From the NCBI GenBank assembly GCA_914767715.1, contig OU612072.1, positions 10,478,001 through 10,542,000 on the forward strand: a DNA stretch of 64,000 nucleotides. Direction: 5' to 3'. The notes beneath the pieces are model-generated. The model was not told the origin of the DNA. It made no database searches and saw only the letters and a program-made list of their open reading frames with translations. Position numbers and translations under genes: made by a program. This document shows positions 37,301 through 49,122 of this stretch, one piece after another (position 1 is the first letter of the stretch; each line of letters begins with the position of its first letter). Source of the DNA: Membranipora membranacea (Eukaryota > Bryozoa > Gymnolaemata > Cheilostomatida > Membraniporidae).

Positions 37301-37849
37301 CACAGGCGGGCGATGCTCCAGCTCATCTCCATGTCAATTAGCACAGCTCTTCCTTGAGTGTTGTAAAGAAGGCTTTATTACAACTGATGACTACCCAAAT
37401 AAATATGGCAATGGCGTTGATAGAAAATGGGCAATGATTAACCCAGGATACACTACTCTTACTATTACCTTTCTTGAATTTCAGGTAGGCAATGCTTTTC
37501 ATGGTTTCGGATATTGAACAAGAGAAAGGCCTCTGGAAAAGTGTAAATAGTGAATATTAATATTGCTACATTAACAAGTTTAACCTCACATTTTTTGGTT
37601 CAATATGATGTCTCAATTACAACACTAAAAAAATTTGACAATCATCTAATTATTTTGTAGCTTGAATCTCGCGTCGGGTGTATCTATGATTTCCTTCAAG
37701 TAAATCAAGAGGCAAAGCTCTGTGGGACAAAATCGGCTAACACCATTGTGCGTTATGATGTCAGGAACGTTCAAGTTGTCACCATGTATTTCCACACAGA
37801 TGGAAGTGGTACATATAGAGGATTTAAGCTTTCATTTAGTTTAGGCTGA
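28348..37849 (+). CDS. Gene B: type II membrane protein with stalk and C-terminal CUB domain
   Basis: Exons: 28348-28522, 29022-29222, 29545-29703, 31192-31419, 35838-35891, 37306-37484 and 37661-37849 (TGA); 394 aa. The first five introns are phase 1 and the intron inside the CUB is phase 0. Residues 1-90: cytosolic tail with YEPV (Tyr39) and basic residues near the membrane. Residues 93-114: membrane span (CILLGIMIALVITLAGTTCYLV), topology N-in. Residues 126-272: stalk of heptad-like LNQS/SIS repeats with N-glycosylation sequons. Residues 273-282: CGRCSSSSPC. Residues 283-394: CUB with GFITTDDYPNKY, CIYDFLQV, KLCG and GFKLSF. The cysteine expected before KWA is missing. All exons are open, so this is the intact member of the cluster. 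Introns 3 and 4 hold LINE copies. The role is inferred only (surface receptor, scavenger-receptor-like layout). Confidence 0.85.
29805..30794 (-). pseudogene. LINE reverse-transcriptase fragment in intron 3 of gene B
   Basis: Two adjoining minus-strand frames form the C-terminal half of a non-LTR RT: motif C region (ILFANDTDIFF, with the catalytic FADD changed to FAND), KVLGIHLDE, then after a stop YYTFFYPHLIYGIEFYG and the C-terminal tail. It is a Jockey/CR1-like type and dead. The corresponding intron of gene C lacks it. Comparison with gene C places the inserted block at about 29873-31130. Confidence 0.75.
31601..31620. repeat. (TCTAA)4 microsatellite
   Basis: Four perfect pentamers in intron 4 of gene B. 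Confidence 0.8.
31837..35430 (-). pseudogene. Near full-length LINE with AP-endonuclease and RT, in intron 4 of gene B
   Basis: Minus-strand order: a 5' GC-richer leader (about 34950-35430); an N-terminal AEWNVR block (about 34860); an AP endonuclease with TIINVYAPT, IIMLGDFN and WHLIDFVITH (about 34560-34180); an RT with FSKAIYSVN and GVKQGCVLAPTLF (about 33010-32830), where the catalytic YxDD position reads SADN; then a tail with YGVESWTLY and LRWTGHVRR (about 32270-32070). Several stops and frameshifts break it. The 3' end is a (TAG)n tract at 31837-31850. The homologous intron of gene C (about 52945) lacks it. The endonuclease type is that often annotated 'craniofacial development protein 2-like' in animal genomes. 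It is not mobile itself. Confidence 0.8.
35446..35460. repeat. Short (TA)n run
   Basis: An AT dinucleotide run at the 5' border of the LINE insertion. Confidence 0.6.
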
Positions 37850-38147
37850 AAATGTTTTGAAACAACAGTAATCGTGCTCACAAATCTTCATTCAATATGG
37901 ATAAATATTTAATCAGTTGCGTACAGTGATCATACTACTTGCTTTTTGGTTAATAAGATTCAAGCGATTTCCTTTCATTTTCTAACATTTGTGTCTGTGA
38001 GGCACTTTGGTAAATGTCCACAAATATCTGTTTCACTGTGCACGGTCATTAATATCAATTTAAGATTTTTTGTAGCATATTATCAATCTTCGGATGGCTT
38101 TTGTATATTATCCTCTATGGTGCGTTAATGTAAGAATGGGCCAATAA
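37850..38147. repeat. Block D, copy 2, first part (3' flank of gene B)
   Basis: Closely matches 19780-20088 downstream of gene A and is interrupted at 38148 by a TIR element. Confidence 0.8.
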
Positions 38148-41100
38148 TTCACTAAGATTTTCCAATGCGTTGTCTACACTAGGTATTTTGATTTGATCGG
38201 AGTTATCATTTTTCTGAATGAATTATAAATTATGCTCACACAACTCTATAAATTCTCTTTGACCATGTATATATTTTCATGGCACTCAACAACTCAGATT
38301 TATCCGAGCTACTGAGGTTTTTGGGTTCAACTAAGGCAACTCAGAGGATTTTGGGATTGAGCTAAGATTCATCATCTTCATAGAAGGTGGTAATCATCTC
38401 AGTGTGGTCTAGTTGAATGATTTTAAAGAAACATTTTGATGTTGTAATATATATGTGGATCACAATGACCAGGATGCAGTTAATGGTGTTTCTTCATGAT
38501 GATCTGAACTCTAAAAACAACATAATTCATCGATAGAGCCCTCAGTTGCTCTCTAGGCTTCGGTGCCCCGACCCATTGAAATGGCATACAGAGCACCCAT
38601 ACCATAAGTTTTGAATCCTCCCAGGATAAGAGCCCTGACATAATGTTTTATAGTAATCAATGTGAACAACTAATGGTCTAAACAGTGCGTTTGGCTGATA
38701 TCACTAATGAATTCTATCGGAGCTTTCAATGCAAATTAAATCTTATTAGGTATATTTAAAATGTAAAATGTATGTAAAATTTGACAACCATTTTATAATA
38801 AACCGCTCAGTTGGAAGGATGTTTGAGTTGATTGATGGTTTTCTAGCCTCAGAATTTGCACATCTGGCTGTAGCTGGGGTCATGGTGATAGCATGAGGGT
38901 ATGATGTGGCACTGGTGATGATGTGAGATCGCTGTATGATACCAGCTTAAGTTGCGGTGTCACTGGTATGGTAAACATTGTGTAGAGGGTGTGGGGTCAA
39001 ACCCTAATATCGGATCAGCACGAGAAAGGAGTAAGGACACATTATGCAGGTTTAAGGATAGTTCTGCTGTGTTGTTGTTACCAATGTCAGAATCAGTTAT
39101 ATTAACAAAGCTATTTGCATCAACCACTGCCTATGTTTTGCCATGTTAGTGTCAATTTTGTTCTGTGCCCAGTCCACTGTACAGGTGTTATAAACTACCT
39201 ACTGAAATTGAGTGCATAATCATACACAGCCTATTTCTCCAAAGGCAAAACACATTGGCAAAACGCATTGGCAAAACTTCTTGTGGATTATGATCTGGTA
39301 CACGTATTACAGATACCTTTGCTCTATTACTTTAATAGGTATTTACCCAATTATCAGCTGAGTTTATAACACCAGGTGGATGATATGTTCTGTGATTAGC
39401 AGCTGCATATTTGTTATAGTTATTTGGTATTTGTCATCAAAGGGATATTTTACGTATCCTTATGTTTACTTCCTCGATTACCAGCTTAGTAAAAACCCTT
39501 AAAATTCTGTAATTAGTCCCAGATTTGCTCCCATCAGCATAAGCTTTGGCATTAGTAACATTGTACAGCCTCCTTGGCCTAACTAAGCTTAGAAGCTGAC
39601 AACAAATGAATAATATAAATAGTTTAGAATTTCAGAATTTAAATCTAAGTTATTCCATTGCATACATTTGCTTTGTTGGATATTTAGGACTTAACAGCAA
39701 TTTAGAGCAATTACAATCATGATTGACAACGTAAGGGAAAAAAACATGACCTATACGTGAATGAATTGTAGATCATCCTCATTGCTGAAGCTTTGACGTG
39801 CACTTATTTTAAATTTTTACTCTGTATATCAGTAAGCTTCAAGCTCACTTAGTTGGCAAACTAGATTTCTTTAACAAGCATTTGTTCGTGTGTGAGTGAA
39901 TCAAATTTGGATTGTTGTAATATTAATATGATACTTAGTTTTTGTTCTTGGCTTGAAGAGGTTGAGCAGTTCACGTACAGCATTCATTCTAGAGAATTGT
40001 TAGTACACCTACAGGGGTTTACTTGTGTGGGGAGTAATATTATGGACCAAAAAAAATTTTACGCTTCTTTCTTTTACCAATATGCTATACTCAAATTTAC
40101 ATCCAAAAACATATGACACCACGGTAATTACCCAGTGGGAAATTCCACTGAGCCGTACTTAGTAGCATACAGCATGATGATTGATGACCAGCTGATTTAC
40201 AATTCACTACAAAATTAATAATGAGCCATGCGTTGCATAACTGTGTCGTAAAATTCTACTGCCGATGACTTTGATGTGCTATTTTCGTGTAATTTTCATA
40301 ATTGTCAGCGAGCTGAAAGAACTTCAATTTGTGAATTCCAACATTGAGCAACAAGCAGGAGCTGCTGTGCAGTATGACGATAAAGAATCAGTCCACTATA
40401 GGAACTGAAATTCAGATCCAGCATTAATTATAGAGACTCGGTATTCCATCTACAGTGGACAACTTGTGCGGGGAGAAATAATATGGGAAAAAGAATTGTT
40501 ATGCGACTTATTTTACACCGATGTGAAGAAGTATTTTTTCACCAATAGACTACACAGAGCTCCCTGACCTGACCTTATACCACAGCCCATCTACTCCCTC
40601 CCCATTCCAGTGTGTTTTTTTGTGTCTGCCTTACTGATTATTGTTCTCTGTGATATTTTCCTCATAATAAAGTATTTGAATTTCAAACACATATATAACT
40701 AGTCCTGCGCAATTCCTTCAGATGTGCCACTGAGAAATTTCTCAGACCGGTGGTCTCGTGCCGTCCGTCCATGTGTCTACCTCTACTGCATGTGTATGGG
40801 TTTTTACTACCCCTTCTTTAATCTTCAGTAATTAGTAGCTCTGATAATTCGTAATTATGTTGCATATGAGTACCTGGCAAATGCTAGCCCTCTAAATGAG
40901 TTAGAGAATTTAGATAAAAGATGCCTGGTTTGACTAAACTACAGCACCCCAACTGGTCTTGTCTCCTATTATCCAGGATTTGTATTTCCCTTAAACTTTT
41001 TTCCACAGGCCTTGGTTTTGTTGGGTTCGAACTCATATGTAATCATTGTTTGAATCATGCTTCCTTTATATGAGTTAACAAGACAGCATAAAGTAGCTTC

Positions 41101-41185
41101 ATCAGCAGCATTGTATAGGATTTTTAGGGGGTCCCCCTAAGGCAGCGATACCCGCCACTGCAACCACGCACATTGCCTATTTATG

Positions 41186-41330
41186 CTGAGTACGCCGACT
41201 CTCTAAAACAAGTGCGCCGACTGTAACTAAGTTGAAATTTATAGAGTACGCCGACTCTATCTGCCTGTGAATATACCGAGTACGCCGACTCTATCCGAGG
41301 GGGAAAGGTAACGAGTACGCCGACTCTATC
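41186..41330. repeat. Interspersed short repeat GAGTACGCCGACTC
   Basis: Five copies (one degenerate) of GAGTACGCCGACTCTATC at about 41188, 41210, 41245, 41278 and 41311, spaced 22-35 bases apart. The motif has GAGT/ACTC inverted ends around a CG-rich core. Confidence 0.7.
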
Positions 41331-41364
41331 TGGGCTGGGAATATAATTGACCTGACTTTGGTGG

Positions 41365-41600
41365 GGGGGGGGGGGGTTATATAAAGAAACTATTAACTTA
41401 TTTATCCTGCAAGATAAATTGGGGAGGGATTTGGACAAACTATTAACATATTTATTGGGCAGAAGAAATTGGGGAGGGACCGGATATGGACAAACTATTA
41501 ACATATTTATCGGGCAAGATTAGTTGGGGAGGGAAGGGATATGGACAAACTATTAACATATTTATCGGGCAAGATAAATGAGTGGGAGGGAATGGCCCTG
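41365..41600. repeat. G-run and tandem array of about 58-60 bp unit
   Basis: A run of about 14 G (near 41365) is followed by four copies of a unit with ACTATTAACATATTTAT, a GGGCA-AGA block and TTGGGGAGGGA, ending with an ATATGGACAA link. Confidence 0.75.
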
Positions 41601-42716
41601 GGTTTTAACTACCTTTGCGAGATAGCTGGGAGGAACTGGACTGGGAATCAGGTCAATGGATGCAGTGGTCCAATAGGGGTTTTCACTTAGCCTCTACCTA
41701 CTACCAAAGGGAGGCTACAGTCTAACAACAGAGTACAAACAAGAAAACATTATGTCAAGGCAGGGAGGTCTGCCAGTAGGCAGAATTCAAGAAACTTACT
41801 TCAGTTGGTCAAGTTGTGTTCTATGAGCTTTTATTTGGTTGCTGACTGGAGGAGTTTTACAGATGTGTCTAGTTTGATTGCCAAAAGATAACTGTCCTGA
41901 ATTGCTCAGTTATTAAAAGTATAAAGGAAAAATGCTACTAGCTGTGGAAAAATACCAAATAACGTCATGGAATTTAGCCAGAATGTAAGAATGAATAGTT
42001 GCCATGGGAACAATACTGATAGACCTTAAGATAAAAAAATATATGTCGATAAAAATAAGAAAAGTTACTAAAATGATGACATGGGCAGACAACTAATAAT
42101 AATAAGAAAGCTTGTAAAATAAATTTTTAAATGTCCAGCTGTGGTTGAAAATCCACCACAGCGTGCCATTGGGAGAAAAGTTTGAGGGCGGCAAGATGAT
42201 TGGGATTGTTTGGGGAATCCACAAGTCTGTCAAATTAGTAGTGTGTTGATTAACTTGTGTTGTTTGAGTTTTCATTGCCAGAGGGTTATCAGGTGAAAAC
42301 CAAAGTCAGTACCTGAGTACAAGGCCCTAAGAGGCACTTAAATATATTTGTCGTCGTCAGACTTCTTCTCAAAAAATGGCACATCAACTACAATGGATAC
42401 ATTGGACAACAATGAATACATTTAACTACCTTTGCATAAAAAGAAATGGCGCTGAGCTCTATCGATATATTTGTGGTTTGTGATGAATTATTTTGCATTT
42501 CAAACCAGTTGAATGCTGACAATGCTGATGTAAATAATTGGAAATCTCTTTGAAAGACTGCTGTAGTGGTTTTACTGTTTGCGCCTAGAATTGCCTGGTT
42601 TTACGATTAGTCGATATCTTGATCAGCCTCTAATTAATATTTATTTACGTGGGGACAACTCCAAATTCAACTCATAATAATCTAGTGGAGACAACGCATC
42701 GAAAAATCGTAGTGAA

Positions 42717-44101
42717 TGTGAATGCAATTGATTACAATAACAACGCCTAGGTGTCTGTTAAATGTCAACTAAATACTTTCGACAGCAACCTTTCACACCT
42801 TCTATCACACTAATATTAGTATTATATTATCTGACTAACTTGTAACATGACGTGACAATCAATATTGTATATTGAGTTATATTGAGTCACTTAACTGCTA
42901 TAGCTGAAATTAAGATTCATAAAATTCCTAACTTTATTAAAGCTTATCCATTATAAGTTCACTTATGGCATCAATTAAGTCAAGTTGTCAGAACTACAAC
43001 TCCACTATGGTGATATCAAGATCATAGGATATAAAGTTCTCAATCACTTATAATACATATCACAAGGCATCAAGGCATTCCATCCAACGGTGTCTATCTT
43101 ATAAAATTTTTGAGAACAAAGCGCATTTGATTTACAGATTAGGTACAAGTGGGAAGGTTTTAATTAATACAATGAATCAGCCATGCAAAAGTGTAAATAA
43201 AAAAAAGACGGTATCCGTGTATTTGCCACATGATTCCACGTGTTGGAATTGAGCAGAGCTTCATCGTTTCTTCAGAATTCACCCACAATGTTCGTTATTT
43301 TAATTTCGGATATGATGTTATGATGTCAAATAAACTTTTGAAAACAGTGCAATCAAAACACTGGACAGGGACAAAAAAAAGCCACTTGTAATGGAAAGCT
43401 CCGTTGTATTCTAGTCAGAGCCCTAAAAATTCTTGTTGATTGCCTGGTTGCATTAATTGGATACCAGATGTACTAGCTATCATATTTGCATCTAAAATGG
43501 TAGCATATAAAGTTAATTTCTCGAGTTAATTTTTACCTATGAATATTTGTATCTAAAAAAGACCATGCCAAAAATGCAGTATCAAATGTTCTACTCTGCC
43601 TATTGTCACACATTGATGACTGATGACCGATGATTCTTCTCTTATTACCACAACAAAATTCCCTGTATCGTTGCAGATAAGATTGATCAATATACCAAAT
43701 TCAGTTTTTGAAACTAACATGCAAAACTGCAAAATTCCTTTGTGGAAGGCTATACTACCACATACAGCTTATTAGCAAGTTGTCTTCTGATAATCTAGGA
43801 GGGAAAGATCGTGAGTCGAGATTAAGGTAGAGTGAGTAAATGATTTTCTTTGGTTTATTTTTTGGAAACAAATTTGGATGCATAGCCTCATTGATTTCAG
43901 ACATGGTCAATGATAAGATTTGGGTGGGGCAATCTTGAACTGCTCTGTGTTTTTAGCAATGATATCTTTTTCGGGAAAAGCGCCAATATATAAATCTAAA
44001 CAAGACCATGTAATTGTTCAAGTATGTGGACATCTTATTAGAGCTCAGAAAACTCTATATTCAAGTTTATAGTAGTCATTTCCTGTCTTCGGTTTCTCTG
44101 A
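42717..44101. repeat. Block D, copy 2, second part
   Basis: Collinear with about 20091-21320 downstream of gene A, diverged by substitutions and small indels. Non-coding. Confidence 0.75.
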
Positions 44102-44700
44102 GGAGATCTATACACCCGAGGGTGCTGGGGGCTGGAACAATCAACAATGAAAGCTCCCCCAGTGGGGCTCGAACCCACAACTCCTGCGGCACTAATCGCC
44201 TGGCAGTGAATAGCAAGCACGCTAACCGATTGCGCCATCTCACCATCCCCAAAAAAGAATGTGTCGATGGCGCTAATTAGATAGCCCGCTATTCACTACT
44301 GGGAGTTGTGTTCTCTCATCCCACAGCGCATTCCAATCCACCATTGCCACCCTGTGAAACACAGCGTACGTGTTAGGGTTATTGGCCTTACATGGCCCAT
44401 TGCTGGGACCCCTTGTAGTAGGTTTAGCTGTCTTTCCATCTTGTCAGCATGTCTTTCCGTGCTGTCACATGTCTTTCCATGAGTCAGTCAGTAGACAAGT
44501 ACACATGAGAGGTATACACCCGAGGGTGCTGGGGGCTGGAACAATCAACAATGAAAGCTCTCCCAGTGGGGCTCGAACCCACAACTCCTGCGGCACTAAT
44601 CGCCTTGCAGTGAATAGCAAGCACGCTAAACATCCCCAACCCACCATCCCCAAAAAAGAATGGGTCAATGGCGCCAATTAGATAGCCCGCTATTCACTAC
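44102..44700 (-). mobile_element. Composite tRNA-derived SINE-like insertion, 13-bp TSD
   Basis: Flanked by the direct repeat TCGGTTTCTCTGA (44089-44101, 44701-44713), while the paralogous site (21308-21320) has one copy and no insertion. The 599-bp insert consists of two direct copies of a unit of about 190 bp (44109-44300 and 44513-44700) around a 210-bp spacer. On the minus strand copy 1 has a tRNA-like A box region and a B box (GGGTTCGAGCCCC). Copy 2 keeps the B box but has lost the A-box segment. A long TSD and a pol III promoter fit retroposition by LINE machinery. Confidence 0.75.
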
Positions 44701-45086
44701 TCGGTTTCTCTGACAAACATGTAGAAGAATATGGACAATCCCTTATCTCAAAGGTACATAATGACTTTTAAGGTGTCTGTTCCAAAGATACTGATGTGCT
44801 TCTGATTCCTTACCCTTTTATAGCAGCTTGTTCTGGCAAGACACGTCAGCTGAATATTTGTTTCTATGATTCTTTTATCTTTGTTCGTACAAAATTGGGA
44901 TATCTGGTCTGTTAGTCATAGGAAATCTCAAATTCAGTGAGAAAACACATATAGAGTCGGAGCCACAAGCTGACTTATATAAAATGGTTATCTAACTAAT
45001 ATTCCACCCCAAGCGACATGTTTTCAACAATCCAGTTGAGTTATTTTTGGTTCTGATACGGGCATAATGGCTACCAGCCACATATA
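44701..45086. repeat. Block D, copy 2, third part
   Basis: Collinear with about 21308-21670. Ends at the TA target of the next insertion. Confidence 0.75.
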
Positions 45087-48000
45087 GTCAACGGACAGAT
45101 CCCAAAAAAGTGGCTCCGTTAAGGCGTTTCGTGATATCGGAAGGAACAAAGCACCACTATATATCAAATCGATTTAAATTGGGGGGCGCACCTGAATCGG
45201 AGGGTTAAAGAGAGGAAAACTTCAAATTTGTCAAAAATATACCTATTTGCATGACACGTCACAGAGAGTGTTCCTATCACAATAAATTTGATTTACACGG
45301 TTATTTTAGATTAAAACATAGTGGGTGACGTGAAGATAGTTGAAAAAACTTTCTTGGATTTTTTATGCTGCCGGATATTTCGAGGGCACCAAAAAATGAG
45401 TGTGATTTGGTTATACTGTAGACGAGGACTTTTTTTTCGTTTTTCAGATTCACTCAAAAAAAATTCAGAGGCTAGATTCACATGCTTACTTCACTTCCTG
45501 AAAGTCTCAAAACTAAAACTTTAAAATTTTTTAAGCTATGGTCATTTCAAATATGAAGAATTCATTCGGAGTTGTCCCGACAGCGAATTACAAACGCATT
45601 TTCACTTGCCGATCTTTGAATATAATTAATTTTCCAATTTCAGATTTAGAATAAATTACTTGCTGCCACCCTTCTTAACATTGTTGAGTATAATTTTGTC
45701 TCTGCTAAACTTTAAATATGTTATTATTAATTTCCTTCACTATTCAATGAATGATGATTATTGGAACGATTTTTTGAAGATTAAGATTATTGTCTGATGT
45801 CACTTTGTTTCTAATTTAAAAAAATTGTGTATAAGAAAGTATAGTAACCTACTGTCATTATAAGAGCTTCAAAAGGTAAAAGAACATTTGTGATTGGACA
45901 AGGTAGTCCAACATCAAAATCCCCCAGGCCAGCAGTTTAGTAACAACTTGATAGAGCACTGTCCCAAAAGGCCACTGAGCTACATTAAGAAATGTTACAA
46001 ATATTACACAAGCAAGCAAACCGTCTCCAGGTTTGCTGACATGGCATTCTCTTACATAGGGTATGAAACAAATGAACTGCAAGAGATGCGTCTTTGATTT
46101 TGAGCCTTAACTTTTTGAGAGGCCCAGTGTATATTCTGCGTTGCCAACAAAATGAAAGTGAGTCAACAAATTTTTCAAGCGTCTATGAGTATGACTGAGG
46201 TTCAACAGAGAAACCAGATTGACATGCGATCTTCATTTACAAGCACAGTCTGATCAGGATCATCTAGCTATTGAGGCACAATACAACAACAGCTTCCAGT
46301 AATACATAATAAAAAGAGTCTCACACCAGACTGCCTAGCACTACAGCGATCAGAAAGTATCTTATAAGTCAAGTAACATATTCCTAAACCAGTTTTTACA
46401 TGGCAGTAAGGTCTCACTAGAGCCAGACATTCAATAAGCAAGCGATTTAATATCAGGTTGCTCCAGCGAACCAGCAACACCCCTATCCTGTAGGTGAACA
46501 TATTCTAACACATGCCTCAAAGATTTGGTATGTTTGTTTTCAACTGCAACAATAAATTTAGAATTCTGAAATTAGAATGTATTCGGGTGCGGCAGAGATG
46601 AGGCCAACATGCGCAATCAGTTTTTTGAGGTACCAGTCCAAACACCATACAAGATGTGGCAAAAATCTGTGATAAAAAAAGTCAGTAGCACCTGAGTGCC
46701 AAAGGTGGCCTGAGTCTTTTTGTATTCCAGGTTGTTGGACAGTTTGTTCCACAGGGCCGACATTTGATAGGAGGCACACGGGTGCGCGGTTTGCTAATGA
46801 AGTGAGATTAAATGAGTTAAATGTGCTCTGTGAGCAGATTAAAGTTTCAATTTATAATGCTTGATTTTTTAAAGGATTTGGGGTGAAGTTAATCTTTCTG
46901 ATTTTTAAACAGTTATAGTAACTTGTGCTGGCTGTATCTGTGGTGCCTGACATCTCAATTAGTTCCCTATAATCCAAAAACCATCACAGTTTCACACATT
47001 CCAAAGGCCTATAAAAAATCATGATACAGTTTAGCATTAATACACTTGGTTTTTGGCAATTTTTGAAAACAGTATAATTGTTATTCCGATTTTATCCCAT
47101 CAGATAAAAGGGGCAGTATAAATTCGAATTTAAGATAAATTGAGATAAAGTCGGACATAGAACTTTTAAATAACTGAGGAACCCAATCGTTATGTACCTG
47201 CCTCAGAATATATTCTTAATGATCACCTAAATCTTTCTGTAATATGCAAGGCAGGACCTGAAGTGCTCAATTGAAATTGGTTTAAACACATATGGGATAA
47301 TTCTGAGAACAGGACATGTCGGTGGAGGGTATCAAAACTCTGAGTTACATTCACTCATGGCTGTCAAAACGTTGTGAGCTAGCAATGAAAGTGCCTTATT
47401 GGCTGATATATATTCCCTTAACTGCAGTGCGCCATCATTGAATTCAAGAGTTGAGTCGCAAAGAGTGGGGACTTATCTGCTGATGCAGCTTTGAAATAGG
47501 TCCCGAACAAGCTAACCATGTCATAGCTGCACTCATTGGCGATGCCAAAAAAGACGCTCTGCCCGTGTGAAAAGCTGCTTCATCTCCCAAGAACGGACGG
47601 TCTTGGTGGAGCTCATGTAAATTGCTAAAAGTATGGCAAGACAAGCTTTTCTGGCAGAAGCAATGAACAAATGCAAAGCAAAGAAGTCTTCAATCATCTA
47701 ATAACATGGCAGACGAGATACTATGCAATGCTGTTGATTTCGGTGCTTGAGTTGCCCTTCATGTGAAATGCTCGTGTGGGGAGGGATAACTAGGAGGGAT
47801 AAAACTTGTGCCAGGTTGTTTGTCACATTTCACACAAGTTTCTTCATAACACATCGGCTTAACAATAATTGGCTAATCATGAGTTGTCATTGAGACAAAT
47901 ACACAGGGGCGACTGCAAGCCAAAGTCAGGCTAAGAACTGCTCAATGGTGCCTTGGTATCATTGGAGACGGACAATTAAACAACTCAGCAGCTACCCAGT

Positions 48001-49122
48001 TTGTGCTAAAGCTGTAGTGCTTCGAGAGTTAATTTAGCGTTCTGACCAATTATTGCTCAATTTTGGGGTCAAGATATAGGTGATGATCTTTATAAAATTC
48101 CTTGATATAAGCTTTCTTTGACAACCTCACCGAAATCTTATAATAATCAAATTAATGTACCAGGTTTCAATATATGCAAAAATCCGAATTCAAGATCCAA
48201 CGTAAATTTTCATCCTGGAGGGAACTGCACTGCATGAAAAGGTGGTGCAAGTCTCATGCACCTAAAAATTATAATACCCTGTCATATTGCCTGCCAGCCA
48301 CCAACTATTCTCAGGGAAGGATGAACACAGAAGATACTTTCATCCTCTGTCTGTCTCTCTGACTATAAAGCAAACGAATGGGATATTGCCCAGCCAGAAT
48401 AAAAAAAATTGAACCATCTGTAATCAACGATCATGGGCGGGAGATTACCGGGGCTGTCTGCAAGATTGTATACACCGCACTACCCCCAGCTCTTAAAGAT
48501 CTTGAGGAATTAACAGGGACCAACTACCGGTCATCACAATGCATATTGTAAGCTTGCGGCTGCCGAATATGAGGGGAAAAATTTTTCCGCAATCTTGTCG
48601 CTGTGGGTGCGACGTCTGCTTCGACTTGCCAGCTTAAAACAAAGCTGTATACTCAGATTGGAGTGACTATGACTGCTGTACCTCTTCTGGGATATGGCAG
48701 ATTGCTCATGACCCGTCTGTGTAATATTTTGTTGAAGTAAAACCTTGTTAAACAACAAAAAAATGAAAAAAATTCAAAACAGGGGAGACAACTACCACTT
48801 TGCAGAAATTAAATTTGTTTAAGGGGATTTTTGGTGATTTTTTTAGAGATACATAATTTCTTTTTTAAACATGGATAAATATCATCTAAATGCATATTTC
48901 TGAGGCATTGGAAGTATATGTTTATCATCCAAAGGAGAAACAGGCCCAAAAAAGTCCCCAAAAAAATTGTTTTGCTTAAAAAAATGGCCGCCACCTAATT
49001 TTTTTCTTTACTACCTTAATATTCTTACTCAGGAGAAAATTCCCTTTGCTTTGATGTATGGTGTTGATTTGTTCCTTCCGATATCACGAACCGTCAAAAA
49101 AAAAGATGATCTGTCCGTTGAC
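45087..49122. mobile_element. 4.0-kb TIR transposon with TA target duplication
   Basis: The termini are inverted: both start GTCAACGGACAGATC, and an inner block TTCGTGATATCGGAAGG with GAACAAA is shared. The dinucleotide TA flanks both ends (45085-45086, 49123-49124), as for Tc1/mariner-like elements. The gene A flank is intact at the same position (about 21670). I did not recognise a transposase; the interior has only short open frames, and the TIR centre differs between ends. Some sequence around 47440-47700 may be an old coding relic but could not be named. Confidence 0.75.

Larger units (their letters stand above)
38148..42716. mobile_element. 4.6-kb non-autonomous TIR transposon in the 3' flank of gene B
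   Basis: The ends are inverted: the left starts TTCACTAAGATTTTCC and the right, read inward on the opposite strand, starts TTCACTACGATTTTTC. Both continue with ATGCGTTGTCT and CACTAG (about 35 bp, weaker to about 70 bp). The flank of gene A is uninterrupted at the same point (about 20088-20092). The TSD is unclear: 2-3 bp at most (AT or AAT). No transposase was recognised; the longest open frame is 107 codons. The interior holds minisatellites. CACTA occurs 2 bases inside each end, but a CACTA-family assignment is not secure. Confidence 0.7.

Noticed and set aside
38943-39000. tRNA-like B box (GGGGTCAAACCC) in the 38.1-42.7 kb element
   Set aside because: No convincing A box or cloverleaf could be drawn.
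44160-44690. Genuine tRNA genes at the two B-box matches
   Set aside because: They sit inside a duplicated inserted element with a 13-bp target duplication, and one copy lacks the A box.
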